A stretch of 50,139 nt of DNA from Streptomyces mayonensis (lineage in GTDB: Bacteria; Actinomycetota; Actinomycetes; Streptomycetales; Streptomycetaceae). The stretch is from the NCBI RefSeq assembly GCF_018982965.1, contig NZ_JACBYP010000057.1:1-50139 (forward strand). Reading direction: 5' to 3'. Below the pieces are notes generated by a model. The model searched no databases, was not told where the DNA came from, and saw only the letters and a program-made list of their open reading frames with translations. Position numbers and translations under genes: made by a program. Positions 7,999 through 15,754 of the stretch are shown here, piece by piece; positions within the stretch are counted from its first letter, which is position 1; each line of letters begins with the position of its first letter.

Positions 7999-8570
7999 CG
8001 GTCGTCTTCCTCGCGCTCGGCCAGGAGCACCGCCAGCGGATCAACGTCCTCCGCCACTTCGTAGTGCGGCATGCTGTGCCGGTCGGCGGCCGTGGCCGAC
8101 TTCAACTTGATCTTTCCCTGAGCCACCAGATGCGCGTCTGGGGCGGCGCACTCGGCCCACACCGTCTTGCCCGGCCCCGTTCGCCCCTCCACGCCCCAGC
8201 GGTCGGCGACCGCCGCCACGAGGAGCAGGCCCCGCCCGTCCTCGGCGTCCTCGTCGGGCCGGCCCGACGTCGCCGGAAGGTCCGGGTGGGTGTCGGACAC
8301 CTCGACGCGGACGAGCCCCGCGGGCCGGTCGTACGCGAGCCGCAGTTCGAAGTCTCGACCCGGGACACAGCCGTGCACGACCGCGTTGGCGGCGAGTTCC
8401 GCCACGACGAGGGCGACGGTGTCGGAGACCGGACCGCCGTAGGGCAGGTGCCACAGGTCGAGCTGGTGGGTGGCGAGTCTGCGGGCGAGGCGGGCGCCCC
8501 TGCGCGTGGCGGAGAACCGCTGAGCGAACACACTTACGGTTACGGCCCCTTGGGCCCGTGGCGCTGACAT
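7995..8570 (-). CDS. ATP-binding anti-sigma/RsbW-like protein with an acidic C-terminal tail
   Basis: A 191-aa protein with a HATPase_c_2 domain (about residues 10-145). The N box is ELAANAVVHG and the ATP-lid glycines are in EDGRGLLLVAAVADRWG, ending at GKTVWAEC as usual in this Streptomyces family (RsbW/AbaA OrfB-like). Unusually, about 47 further residues follow (145-191): a basic KIKLK stretch, then an acidic end with PLAVLLAEREEDDR. ATG 8570 is chosen because MSAPRAQG fits the family; an in-frame start at 8624 exists, and no strong ribosome site marks either. The stop overlaps the TTG start of the PIN toxin (7995-7998). It diverges from the XRE gene at 8738. Such ATPases commonly neighbour XRE/DUF397 pairs. 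Confidence 0.83.
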   Translation of the reverse strand: MSAPRAQGAVTVSVFAQRFSATRRGARLARRLATHQLDLWHLPYGGPVSDTVALVVAELAANAVVHGCVPGRDFELRLAYDRPAGLVRVEVSDTHPDLPATSGRPDEDAEDGRGLLLVAAVADRWGVEGRTGPGKTVWAECAAPDAHLVAQGKIKLKSATAADRHSMPHYEVAEDVDPLAVLLAEREEDDR

Positions 8571-8737
8571 GCGCCCAGCGTTCCGATCCGCCCCCGATCC
8601 CCAACAGGCACGATGCCCATACACGCGCGGCTGTATCGGTGCACACTCTGGACTGGGTGGGTAACGCTCCGTGACCCTGGGTGGGTTGGGCGTCGTTGGG
8701 CGAGGCGTGAAAAGGCGGGTACGGGAGGTACGCGGCG

Positions 8738-9583
8738 ATGAAGGCGGACAGCGGCAACGCGAACGGTACGGAAACGGAACTCTCCGACAGTCTCAAGACC
8801 TTCGGCGCGGTCCTCAAGGCCCTGCGCGAGGAATCCCGCCTGACACAGGAGGAGTTCGCCCTGCGGGTGCAGTACTCGGCGGCCTACGTCGCCAAGATCG
8901 AGCAGGGCAAGCGGTTCCCTCCGGGGGACCTGCCGTCAAGGGCGGAGGAAGTACTGGGGCCGGTCGCGGTCAAGGTCCTCACAGCGGCGGCGAGGAGTCT
9001 GACGCGAAGGGCGGGGTTGGCTTCGTGGTTCCGGCAGTGGGCCAGCGTCGAGGAGGAAGCGATCTCCCTGTACGCATATGAGTGCCGGGCGGTTCCTGGG
9101 CTGTTGCAGCCGGAGGCATACATCCGGGCGATCATGGACCGACGGCTGCCGCCGGTGTCCGAGGAGCATGTCGAACGTCAGGTCACGGCGCGGTTGGATC
9201 GTCAGCAGCTCTTTGTCGCCAAGCCGAACACGACGTTCAGCTTCGTCATTGAGCAGGGCGTCCTGGCACGGCGAATGGGCGGGCCTGAGGTCACCAAGCA
9301 GGTCATCAACCACCTACTTGATGTGGGCACCCGGCGCAACGTCGAGATCCAGATCATGCCCATCGTCCAGGAGGACCACTGCGGGATCGACGGTCAGTTG
9401 TATCTTGCTGAGACGTCTGCTCACCAGTGGATCGGCTACACCGAAGGACAGCGATCCAGCAATCTGATCTCCACGCCCAAGGACGCAAGCGTCTTGCTCC
9501 AGCGCTATGGCAGGCTGCGTGCCCAAGCCCTGGACTGCCGGGCTACCGTGAAGCTGCTGGAACAGATGCGAGGAGCGCTATGA
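8738..9583 (+). CDS. XRE-family regulator with DUF5753 domain (WhiJ/AbaA-OrfA-like)
   Basis: A 281-aa DNA-binding protein. The helix-turn-helix lies at about residues 22-75 (LKALREESRLTQEEFALRV, AAYVAKIEQGKR). A DUF5753 domain of the Streptomyces WhiJ-like type follows (about 95-275), with YECRAVPGLLQPEAYIRAI and a long strand region including IQIMPI. Its stop overlaps the DUF397 start as ATGA, the standard arrangement of XRE/DUF397 pairs. These pairs act on development and antibiotic production and have been described as toxin-antitoxin-like. The divergent ATPase gene shares a 167-nt intergenic region, presumably the operator. Base composition is slightly richer in AT than the surroundings. 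Confidence 0.88.
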   Translation: MKADSGNANGTETELSDSLKTFGAVLKALREESRLTQEEFALRVQYSAAYVAKIEQGKRFPPGDLPSRAEEVLGPVAVKVLTAAARSLTRRAGLASWFRQWASVEEEAISLYAYECRAVPGLLQPEAYIRAIMDRRLPPVSEEHVERQVTARLDRQQLFVAKPNTTFSFVIEQGVLARRMGGPEVTKQVINHLLDVGTRRNVEIQIMPIVQEDHCGIDGQLYLAETSAHQWIGYTEGQRSSNLISTPKDASVLLQRYGRLRAQALDCRATVKLLEQMRGAL

Positions 9584-9780
9584 GCACCACTGGTGAGCTG
9601 AGTTGGTACAAGAGCAGCTACAGCGGCAGCGAAGGCGACAACTGCGTCGAGGTCGCCATGCGCCCCGAAACAGTGCACGTCCGCGACTCCAAGGACAGGA
9701 GCATCCGGCCCCTCGCCGTCACCCCCACGGCGTGGGCCGCGTTCACGGCGCTCGCGGCGGGCGTACCCGCGGGCGGCTAA
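9580..9780 (+). CDS. DUF397 protein, partner of the XRE regulator
   Basis: A 66-aa protein starting MSTTGELSWYKSSYSGSEGD, with the family hallmarks WYKSSYS, NCVEVA, VHVRDSKD and an AWAAF helix near the end. ATG 9580 overlaps the XRE stop codon by four bases, so the two are translated together. In related loci (BldB/WhiJ and Scr1/Scr2-type systems) the small DUF397 protein binds the XRE partner and changes its activity. A strong hairpin 21 nt downstream ends the operon. Confidence 0.9.
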   Translation: MSTTGELSWYKSSYSGSEGDNCVEVAMRPETVHVRDSKDRSIRPLAVTPTAWAAFTALAAGVPAGG

Positions 9781-9801
9781 GTTCGGCCTTACATGACACC
9801 G

Positions 9802-9838
9802 GCGGGCGGGCACGGGAGTTGTTCTCGTGCCCGCCCGC
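9802..9838 (+). terminator. Terminator hairpin after the XRE/DUF397 pair
   Basis: Arms 9802-9818 and 9824-9838 share a 13-bp perfect core (GCGGGCGGGCACG and its complement) with a short loop. It separates the accessory pair from the tldD gene that starts at 9859. Confidence 0.8.
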
Positions 9839-9858
9839 GTTTGAAGGGATCCCCACCC

Positions 9859-11382
9859 GTGCCCCATGATCTCGATCCGTCCTTCACGGCACTCCCCCTG
9901 CGCCCCCTCGCCGACGCCGCCCTGGCCCGTGCGCGGGCCCTCGGGGCCGAGCATGCCGACTTCCGGCTGGAGCGGGTGCGCAGCGCCTCCTGGCGGCTCA
10001 GGGACGCCCGGCCCGCCGGGTCCTCGGACACCACCGACCTCGGGTACGCGGTGCGGGTGGTGCACGGCGGTACGTGGGGGTTCGCGTCCGGCGTGGATCT
10101 GACCCTGGACGCCGCCGCGAAGGTCGCCTCGCAGGCGGTGGCGATGGCGAAGCTGTCGGCGCAGGTGATCAGGGCCGCCGGGTCCGACGAGCGGGTGGAA
10201 CTCGCGGACGAGCCCGTGCACGCCGACCGGACCTGGATCTCGGCGTACGAAATCGACCCCTTCGCCGTGCCCGACGCGGAGAAGACGGCGCTGCTGGCCG
10301 ACTGGAGCGCCCGGCTGCTGGCGGCCGACGGGGTCGATCACGTGGACGCCTCGCTGCTCACCGTGCACGAGAACAAGTTCTACGCGGACACCGCCGGGAC
10401 CTCGACCACGCAGCAGCGGGTACGGCTGCACCCCGTGGTCACCGCCGTGTCCGTGGACGACTCCAGCGGCGAGTTCGACTCCATGCGGACGCTCGCGCCG
10501 CCGGTCGGGCGCGGCTGGGAGTACCTGACCGGCACCGGCTGGGACTGGGACGCGGAGCTGGCCGAGATCCCGGAGCTGCTGGCCGGGAAGATGCGGGCGC
10601 CGAGCGTCGAGGCGGGGCTGTACGACCTGGTCGTCGACCCGTCGAACCTGTGGCTGACCATCCACGAGTCCATCGGGCACGCCACCGAGCTGGACCGGGC
10701 GCTCGGGTACGAGGCCGCGTACGCCGGCACCTCGTTCGCCACCTTCGACCGGCTCGGCACGCTGCGCTACGGCTCCGAGCTGATGAACGTCACCGGCGAC
10801 CGCACCGCCGAGCACGGGCTGGCGACGATCGGGTACGACGACGAGGGCGTCGCGGGCCAGTCCTGGGACCTGGTGAAGGACGGCACGCTGGTGGGCTACC
10901 AGCTGGACCGGCGGATCGCGAAGCTCACCGGGTTCGAGCGGTCCAACGGGTGCGCCTACGCCGACTCCCCCGCGCACGTGCCGGTGCAGCGGATGGCCAA
11001 CGTGTCGCTGCGGCCGGACCCGGGCGGGCTGTCGACCGAGGACCTGATCGGGAGCGTCGACCGCGGGATCTACGTGGTCGGGGACCGGTCGTGGAGCATC
11101 GACATGCAGCGGTACAACTTCCAGTTCACGGGTCAGCGGTTCTTCCGGATCGAGAACGGGCGGCTCGCGGGGCAGTTGCGGGACGTGGCGTACCAGGCGA
11201 CGACCACCGACTTCTGGGGGTCCATGGCGGCCGTCGGGGGCCCGCAGACGTATGTCCTGGGCGGTGCCTTCAACTGCGGCAAGGCTCAGCCCGGGCAGGT
11301 CGCGGCCGTCTCGCACGGCTGTCCGTCCGCCCTCTTCAAGGGTGTCAACATTCTGAACACGACGCAGGAGGCCGGTCGATGA
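9859..11382 (+). CDS. tldD: TldD/PmbA-family metalloprotease, TldD-like subunit
   Basis: A 507-aa protein of peptidase family U62. The metal-binding HExxxH motif is HESIGH (His269, Glu270, His274), which marks it as the catalytic TldD-type subunit. GTG 9859 is chosen: AAGGGAT lies about 9 nt upstream, and VPHDLDPSF starts the family N-terminus; an ATG in frame at 9793 lies inside the preceding terminator. TldD pairs with TldE/PmbA to form a heterodimeric protease that in E. coli matures microcin B17 and helps degrade the CcdA antitoxin. The second gene here overlaps by four bases. The substrate in this organism is unknown. Confidence 0.9.
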   Translation: MPHDLDPSFTALPLRPLADAALARARALGAEHADFRLERVRSASWRLRDARPAGSSDTTDLGYAVRVVHGGTWGFASGVDLTLDAAAKVASQAVAMAKLSAQVIRAAGSDERVELADEPVHADRTWISAYEIDPFAVPDAEKTALLADWSARLLAADGVDHVDASLLTVHENKFYADTAGTSTTQQRVRLHPVVTAVSVDDSSGEFDSMRTLAPPVGRGWEYLTGTGWDWDAELAEIPELLAGKMRAPSVEAGLYDLVVDPSNLWLTIHESIGHATELDRALGYEAAYAGTSFATFDRLGTLRYGSELMNVTGDRTAEHGLATIGYDDEGVAGQSWDLVKDGTLVGYQLDRRIAKLTGFERSNGCAYADSPAHVPVQRMANVSLRPDPGGLSTEDLIGSVDRGIYVVGDRSWSIDMQRYNFQFTGQRFFRIENGRLAGQLRDVAYQATTTDFWGSMAAVGGPQTYVLGGAFNCGKAQPGQVAAVSHGCPSALFKGVNILNTTQEAGR

Positions 11383-12776
11383 GCGTCCGCAGCAACAAGC
11401 CGCACGAGGTCGTCGAGCGGGCGCTGGAGCTGTCGCGGGCGGACGGGTGCGTCGTCATCGCCGACGAGGAGTCCACCGCCAACCTGCGCTGGGCGGGCAA
11501 CGCGCTCACCACCAACGGTGTCACGCGCGGGCGCACGCTGACGGTGGTCGCCACCGTCGACGGGCGCGAGGGCACGGCGTCCGGCGTGGTGTCGCGCTCT
11601 GCCGTGACCCTGGACGAGCTGGAGCCCCTGGTGCGGGCCGCCGAGGCCGCCGCGCGGGGTGCCGGTCCGGCCGAGGACGCGCAGCCGCTGGTGACGGGCG
11701 GGGCGGTGGCGCCGGACTTCACGGACGCGCCCGCCGAGACGTCGTCGGCCGTGTTCGCCGACTTCGCGCCCGCGCTCGGCGAGGCGTTCGCACGCGCGCG
11801 TGCGGGCGGCCGGGAGCTGTACGGGTTCGCCAACCATGAAATGACGTCGACGTACGTGGGTACGTCGACGGGGCTCAGGCTGCGGCACGACCAGCCGGGC
11901 GGGACGCTGGAGCTGAACGCGAAGTCGCCGGACCGGACACGGTCGGCGTGGGCGGGGCGGGCCACGCGGGACTTCAAGGACGTCGACCCGGCGGCCCTCG
12001 ACGCCGACCTGGCCGTACGGCTGGGGTGGGCCGAGCGGCGGGTGGAGCTGCCGGCGGGGCGGTACGAGACGCTGCTGCCGCCGACCGCCGTCGCCGATTT
12101 GCTGATCTACCAGTACTGGTCGTCCTCCGGGCGGGACGCGGTCGAGGGGCGCACGGTGTTCTCGAAGCCGGGCGGCGGCACCCGGGTCGGTGAGCGGCTG
12201 GGCGCGCTGCCGCTGACCCTGCGCAGTGACCCGCACGAGCCGGGCCTGGAGAGCGCCCCGTTCGTGGTGGCGCACTCCTCGGGCGGCGACCAGTCGGTGT
12301 TCGACAACGGGCTGCCGGTGGCGGCGACGGAGTGGATCCGGGCCGGTGAGCTGCACCGGCTGACGACCACGCGGCACGGCGCCGGGCTGACCGGACTGCC
12401 GGTGGCCCCGGCGGTCGGCAACCTCGTCCTGGACGGGGGCGATCCCGGCCGGTCCCTGGAGGAGATGGTCGCGAGCACCGAGCGGGGGCTGCTGCTGACC
12501 TGCCTGTGGTACATCCGCGAGGTGGACCCGGCGACGCTGCTGCTGACCGGGCTGACCCGGGACGGCGTCTACCTCGTCGAGCAGGGCGAGGTCGTCGGCG
12601 AGGTGAACAACTTCCGGTTCAACGAGTCGCCGGTGGGTCTGCTGGGGCGGGCCACGGAGGCCGGGCGTACGGAGAAGACGCTGCCCAGGGAGTGGGGCGA
12701 CTGGTTCACCAGGGCCGCGATGCCCGCACTGCGGGTGCCCGATTTCAATATGAGCTCTGTCAGTCAGGGCGTATAA
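11379..12776 (+). CDS. TldD/PmbA-family protein, TldE/PmbA-like subunit
   Basis: A 465-aa U62 family protein starting MSVRSNKPHEVVERAL. It has the family's N-terminal domain (residues 5-120) and C-terminal beta barrel, with NLVLDGGDPGRSLEEM and a C-terminal MSSVSQGV. The HExxxH of the partner is absent (the corresponding region reads LLPPTAVADLLIYQYW), as in TldE/PmbA, the non-catalytic half. ATGA overlap with tldD indicates equal production of the two subunits. The TAA stop lies within a TATAAC sequence just before the tyrS leader. Confidence 0.88.
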   Translation: MSVRSNKPHEVVERALELSRADGCVVIADEESTANLRWAGNALTTNGVTRGRTLTVVATVDGREGTASGVVSRSAVTLDELEPLVRAAEAAARGAGPAEDAQPLVTGGAVAPDFTDAPAETSSAVFADFAPALGEAFARARAGGRELYGFANHEMTSTYVGTSTGLRLRHDQPGGTLELNAKSPDRTRSAWAGRATRDFKDVDPAALDADLAVRLGWAERRVELPAGRYETLLPPTAVADLLIYQYWSSSGRDAVEGRTVFSKPGGGTRVGERLGALPLTLRSDPHEPGLESAPFVVAHSSGGDQSVFDNGLPVAATEWIRAGELHRLTTTRHGAGLTGLPVAPAVGNLVLDGGDPGRSLEEMVASTERGLLLTCLWYIREVDPATLLLTGLTRDGVYLVEQGEVVGEVNNFRFNESPVGLLGRATEAGRTEKTLPREWGDWFTRAAMPALRVPDFNMSSVSQGV

Positions 12777-12777
12777 C

Positions 12778-12812
12778 CTCGTACCCGATTACGAGACCGG
12801 TCGATACGTCTC
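12778..12812 (+). promoter_or_regulatory. Two overlapping hairpins in the tyrS leader
   Basis: CTCGTA/TACGAG (12778-12783 with 12790-12795) and GAGAC/GTCTC (12793-12797 with 12808-12812) share bases 12793-12795, so only one can form. TATAAC at 12772-12777 resembles a -10 box. No T-box features are present. Confidence 0.35.
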
Positions 12813-12845
12813 GACGCAAGATCACACCAAGGAGACACGAGAACC

Positions 12846-14114
12846 GTGACGGACATCGTCGACGAGCTGAAGTGGCGCGGGCTGTTCGCCCAGTCCACCG
12901 ACGAGGACGCATTGCGCAAGGCGCTCGCGGACGGTCCCGTCACGTTCTATTGCGGTTTTGACCCGACCGCGCCGTCCCTGCACGTGGGGCACCTGGTGCA
13001 GGTGCTCACGGTGCGCCGGCTCCAGCAGGCCGGGCACCGGCCGCTGGCGCTGGTGGGCGGAGCCACGGGCCAGATCGGCGACCCGCGCCCGACCGCGGAG
13101 CGCACGCTGAACTCGCCGGAGACCGTCGCGGGCTGGGTGCAGCGGCTGCGGGAGCAGATCGAGCCGTTCCTGACCTTCGAGGGCGAGAACGCCGCGGTGC
13201 TGGTCAACAACCTCGACTGGACCGAGGGCCTGTCGGCGATCGAGTTCCTGCGGGACATCGGCAAGCACTTCCGGGTCAACAAGATGCTGACCAAGGACTC
13301 CGTCGCCCGCCGGCTGGAGTCCTCCGAGGGCATCAGCTACACGGAGTTCAGCTACCAGCTGCTCCAGGCGATGGACTTCCTCCAGCTCTACCGCCGTTAC
13401 GGCTGCACGATGCAGCAGGGCGGCAGCGACCAGTGGGGCAACCTGACGGCGGGCCTGGACCTGCTGCACCGCCTGGAGCCGGACGCGTCGGTCCACGCGT
13501 ACGCGACGCCGCTGATGACCAAGGCGGACGGCACCAAGTTCGGCAAGACCGAGGGCGGCGCCGTCTGGCTCGACCCGGAGATGACGACCCCGTACGCGTT
13601 CTACCAGTTCTGGTTGAACGTGGACGACCGGGACATCTCGACGTACATGCGCATCCTGTCCTTCCGCTCCCGGGAGGAGCTGGAGGAGCTGGAGCGGCAG
13701 ACCGAGGAGCGTCCGCAGGCCAGGGCGGCGCAGCGGGCGCTCGCGGAGGAGCTGACGACGCTGGTGCACGGCGCCGACCAGACGGCCGCCGTGATCGCCG
13801 CGTCCCGGGCCCTGTTCGGGCAGGGCGACCTGACGGAGCTGGACGGGCGGACGCTGGCCGCGGCCCTCTCCGAACTGCCGCACGTGCGGGTCGCCGAGCC
13901 CGCCCCGGTCGTCGACCTGTTCGCCGAGGTCGGCCTGGTGGCCAGCAAGTCGGCCGCGCGGCGGACGGTGAAGGAGGGCGGCGCCTACGTGAACAACGTC
14001 AAGGTCGCCGCCGAGGACGCCGTCCCCGCCGAGGAGGACCTGCTGCACGGCCGCTGGCTGGTGCTGCGCCGCGGCAAGAAGAACCTGGCGGCGGTGGAGG
14101 TCACCGGCGCCTGA
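12846..14114 (+). CDS. tyrS: Tyrosyl-tRNA synthetase
   Basis: Charges tRNA-Tyr with tyrosine in the cytoplasm. The 422-aa class I synthetase has the HIGH-type motif HVGHL near residue 46, tyrosine-site sequences (YTEFSYQLLQAMDF, GGSDQWGN), and the KMSKS-type loop KFGKT. The C-terminal S4 RNA-binding domain contains VASKSAARRTVKEGG. GTG 12846 is preceded by AAGGAG at about 11 nt; the Rossmann-fold start fits. Length is typical of bacterial TyrRS. A 17-bp hairpin after the stop separates it from the convergent GlsB-type gene. Confidence 0.96.
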   Translation: MTDIVDELKWRGLFAQSTDEDALRKALADGPVTFYCGFDPTAPSLHVGHLVQVLTVRRLQQAGHRPLALVGGATGQIGDPRPTAERTLNSPETVAGWVQRLREQIEPFLTFEGENAAVLVNNLDWTEGLSAIEFLRDIGKHFRVNKMLTKDSVARRLESSEGISYTEFSYQLLQAMDFLQLYRRYGCTMQQGGSDQWGNLTAGLDLLHRLEPDASVHAYATPLMTKADGTKFGKTEGGAVWLDPEMTTPYAFYQFWLNVDDRDISTYMRILSFRSREELEELERQTEERPQARAAQRALAEELTTLVHGADQTAAVIAASRALFGQGDLTELDGRTLAAALSELPHVRVAEPAPVVDLFAEVGLVASKSAARRTVKEGGAYVNNVKVAAEDAVPAEEDLLHGRWLVLRRGKKNLAAVEVTGA

Positions 14115-14163
14115 GCGACCGGCCGCCCGGCGACTCGGCGGGCCGGGGTGCGGTCGACGGGCT

Positions 14164-14209
14164 GCGGGGGCGGCTTCCGGTGAACTCTGGTTCCCGGAGC
14201 CGCCCCCGC
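14164..14209. terminator. Bidirectional terminator between tyrS and the GlsB-type gene
   Basis: Arms 14164-14180 and 14193-14209 pair over about 17 bp (GCGGGGGCGGCT core) with a 12-nt loop, 50 nt after tyrS and 23 nt before the opposing stop. Confidence 0.82.
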
Positions 14210-14231
14210 GGGGTTCGCGGTGGTGCCCTCC

Positions 14232-14513
14232 TCAGGCGCGTTCGCGTCGCTTGTTTCCGCGTACGGCCGTGTAGGCCGCGTCACCGAGACCGACCACGAT
14301 GATCGCGGCGACCAGCTGGAAGAGGTGCCGCCACCAGTCGATGCCGGACGTCGCGTCGACGCCGGCCGCGCGGGCGATCGCGTTGCCGACGATCGCGCCG
14401 ATCATGCCGCAGATGGTGGTCAGCCACAGCGGCATGTGCTGCTTGCCGGGGATGATCGCCTTGGCGATCAGGCCGAGCACGAATCCCACGATGATCGCCC
14501 ACAACCAGCCCAT
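14232..14513 (-). CDS. GlsB/YeaQ/YmgE-type stress membrane protein
   Basis: A 93-aa protein starting MGWLWAIIVGFVLGLIAKAI, then PGKQHMPLWLTTICGMIGAIVGN: the family's first two glycine-zipper membrane helices. A third helix (LFQLVAAIIVVGLGDAA) and a basic tail RGNKRRERA follow. GAGGAGG six bases before ATG 14513 fixes the start. Family members are small inner-membrane proteins induced by stress or envelope damage; their action is unknown. It is divergent from the DUF3099 gene across 262 nt that hold no other gene. Confidence 0.88.
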   Translation of the reverse strand: MGWLWAIIVGFVLGLIAKAIIPGKQHMPLWLTTICGMIGAIVGNAIARAAGVDATSGIDWWRHLFQLVAAIIVVGLGDAAYTAVRGNKRRERA

Positions 14514-14775
14514 GACTGCCTCCTCGTACGGCTCCAGCGAGCATTGCCGCCAGTCTTCGGCCGTACCGCGTTCGGCGCATGCCGGGCACGGCCGAACGGG
14601 GGACGGCTCCTGCGCCGAGGGGCCCGCGCCGGGCGGACGGAACAGGGGGTGACCCGGTCTCGTGAGCGGCGGGGGTGCGGCGTAACGTGGTGAGTTGTCC
14701 GGGACCGGAGTCCCCGAGCGGCCGCGGACGGGAGCGGGGCGGGGACGGTCCGACACGGACGGATGGTGGAACCGG

Positions 14776-15177
14776 ATGCGGAAGCAGAGTGCCGGCGGCG
14801 TCGAGGTGTTCCGGATCACCGGAGCCCGGACGGGCCTCCAGGAGGACGTGCGCGGGCGGCAGCGCCGGTACATCATCTCGATGTCGATCCGTACGGCGTC
14901 GGTGATCCTCGCCGTCTGCCTGTGGAACGTGGAACGGCACGTCGCGATCGTGGCCCTGGTCCTCGGGGCGGCACTGCCCTACATCGCGGTCGTGATCGCC
15001 AACGCGGGGCGTGAGAACGCGCCATCGTTGCCGTCGACGTTCGTGACGGCACCGACGCCCCCGATGCTCACGCCGCCGCGCGCCGCGGGTGGTTCGACGG
15101 ACGCGGAATCCGTACCGGAGAGTGCTGTGTCGGACCCGTCGCCGGGTGCGGCGGGTGGGGCGCGCGGTCGTTCCTGA
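14776..15177 (+). CDS. DUF3099 membrane protein
   Basis: A 133-aa protein starting MRKQSAGGVEVFRITGAR. The RQRRYIISMSIRTASVILAV segment and the two following helices (about residues 38-75) are the DUF3099 hallmark, found across actinobacteria. A Pro/Ser/Thr-rich tail of about 50 residues follows. ATG 14776 is chosen because the family starts here; the frame is open to 14695. Function unknown; the tail may be cytoplasmic or extracellular, and the sequence alone does not say. Confidence 0.8.
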   Translation: MRKQSAGGVEVFRITGARTGLQEDVRGRQRRYIISMSIRTASVILAVCLWNVERHVAIVALVLGAALPYIAVVIANAGRENAPSLPSTFVTAPTPPMLTPPRAAGGSTDAESVPESAVSDPSPGAAGGARGRS

Positions 15178-15462
15178 CCGCGGTGCGGGCCGTCGGGCGG
15201 GCGTCGATTCCACGCCAGGCCGAAGAAATGCTCAGATGAATCATGTCGTTCCGGTGCCAGGTCGTGGGCGACCCGTGACATACTTCGTACACGCTCCGCA
15301 TCCCCCGTCGGAGCGACGGACCGACGCCGGGCAGCTCCCCCCGTGGCTGCTCGGCGTCGCCTTGTGCGGACCTTTCCTGTGTGAACCCTGTGAAACCCTG
15401 TGTGCGTGGACCCGTGTGGACCCGTGGCCCCGTGGACCCGTACAGACCTGTGAGACGGACCT

Positions 15463-15720
15463 GTGAGTGACCGAACCGCGCCGGACGCCGCCCCGGAGAC
15501 CGCCCCCGTCTGCTCCGCCAAGGGCTGCCGTGCCGCCGCCGTCTGGGTGCTGGCGTGGAACAACCCGAAGATCCACACGCCGGAACGCCGCAAGACGTGG
15601 ATCGCGTGCGAGGAGCACCGGGAGCACCTGTCCCAGTTCCTCGGGGTGCGGGGCTTCCTCAAGGACGTGGTCCCGCTGGCGGACTGGGACACGTCCCCGG
15701 AGAACCCCGGCAGGACCTGA
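15463..15720 (+). CDS. Small conserved protein with Cys/His pairs
   Basis: An 85-aa protein from GTG 15463 (MSDRTAPDAAPETAP). It has CSAKGC followed by CEEHREH some 30 residues later, a possible metal site, then a helical end GFLKDVVPLADWD. Similar proteins in Streptomyces are, as I recall, annotated loosely (even as acetone carboxylase), without support here. The upstream 90 nt are made of short direct repeats around GTGGACCCGT. It converges on moaA with 34 nt between stops and no clear hairpin. Confidence 0.65.
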   Translation: MSDRTAPDAAPETAPVCSAKGCRAAAVWVLAWNNPKIHTPERRKTWIACEEHREHLSQFLGVRGFLKDVVPLADWDTSPENPGRT

Positions 15721-15754
15721 CTCCGTCCTGACCGTCCGGACCGTCCCGGCCGTC

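Noticed and set aside
7723..8064. Plus-strand ORF opposite the PIN toxin as a possible antitoxin
   Set aside because: Shadow of the real minus-strand genes; no ribosome site and no antitoxin motif.
12778..12845. T-box riboswitch upstream of tyrS
   Set aside because: No T-box sequence (TGGxACCGCG-like) or specifier stem can be found.
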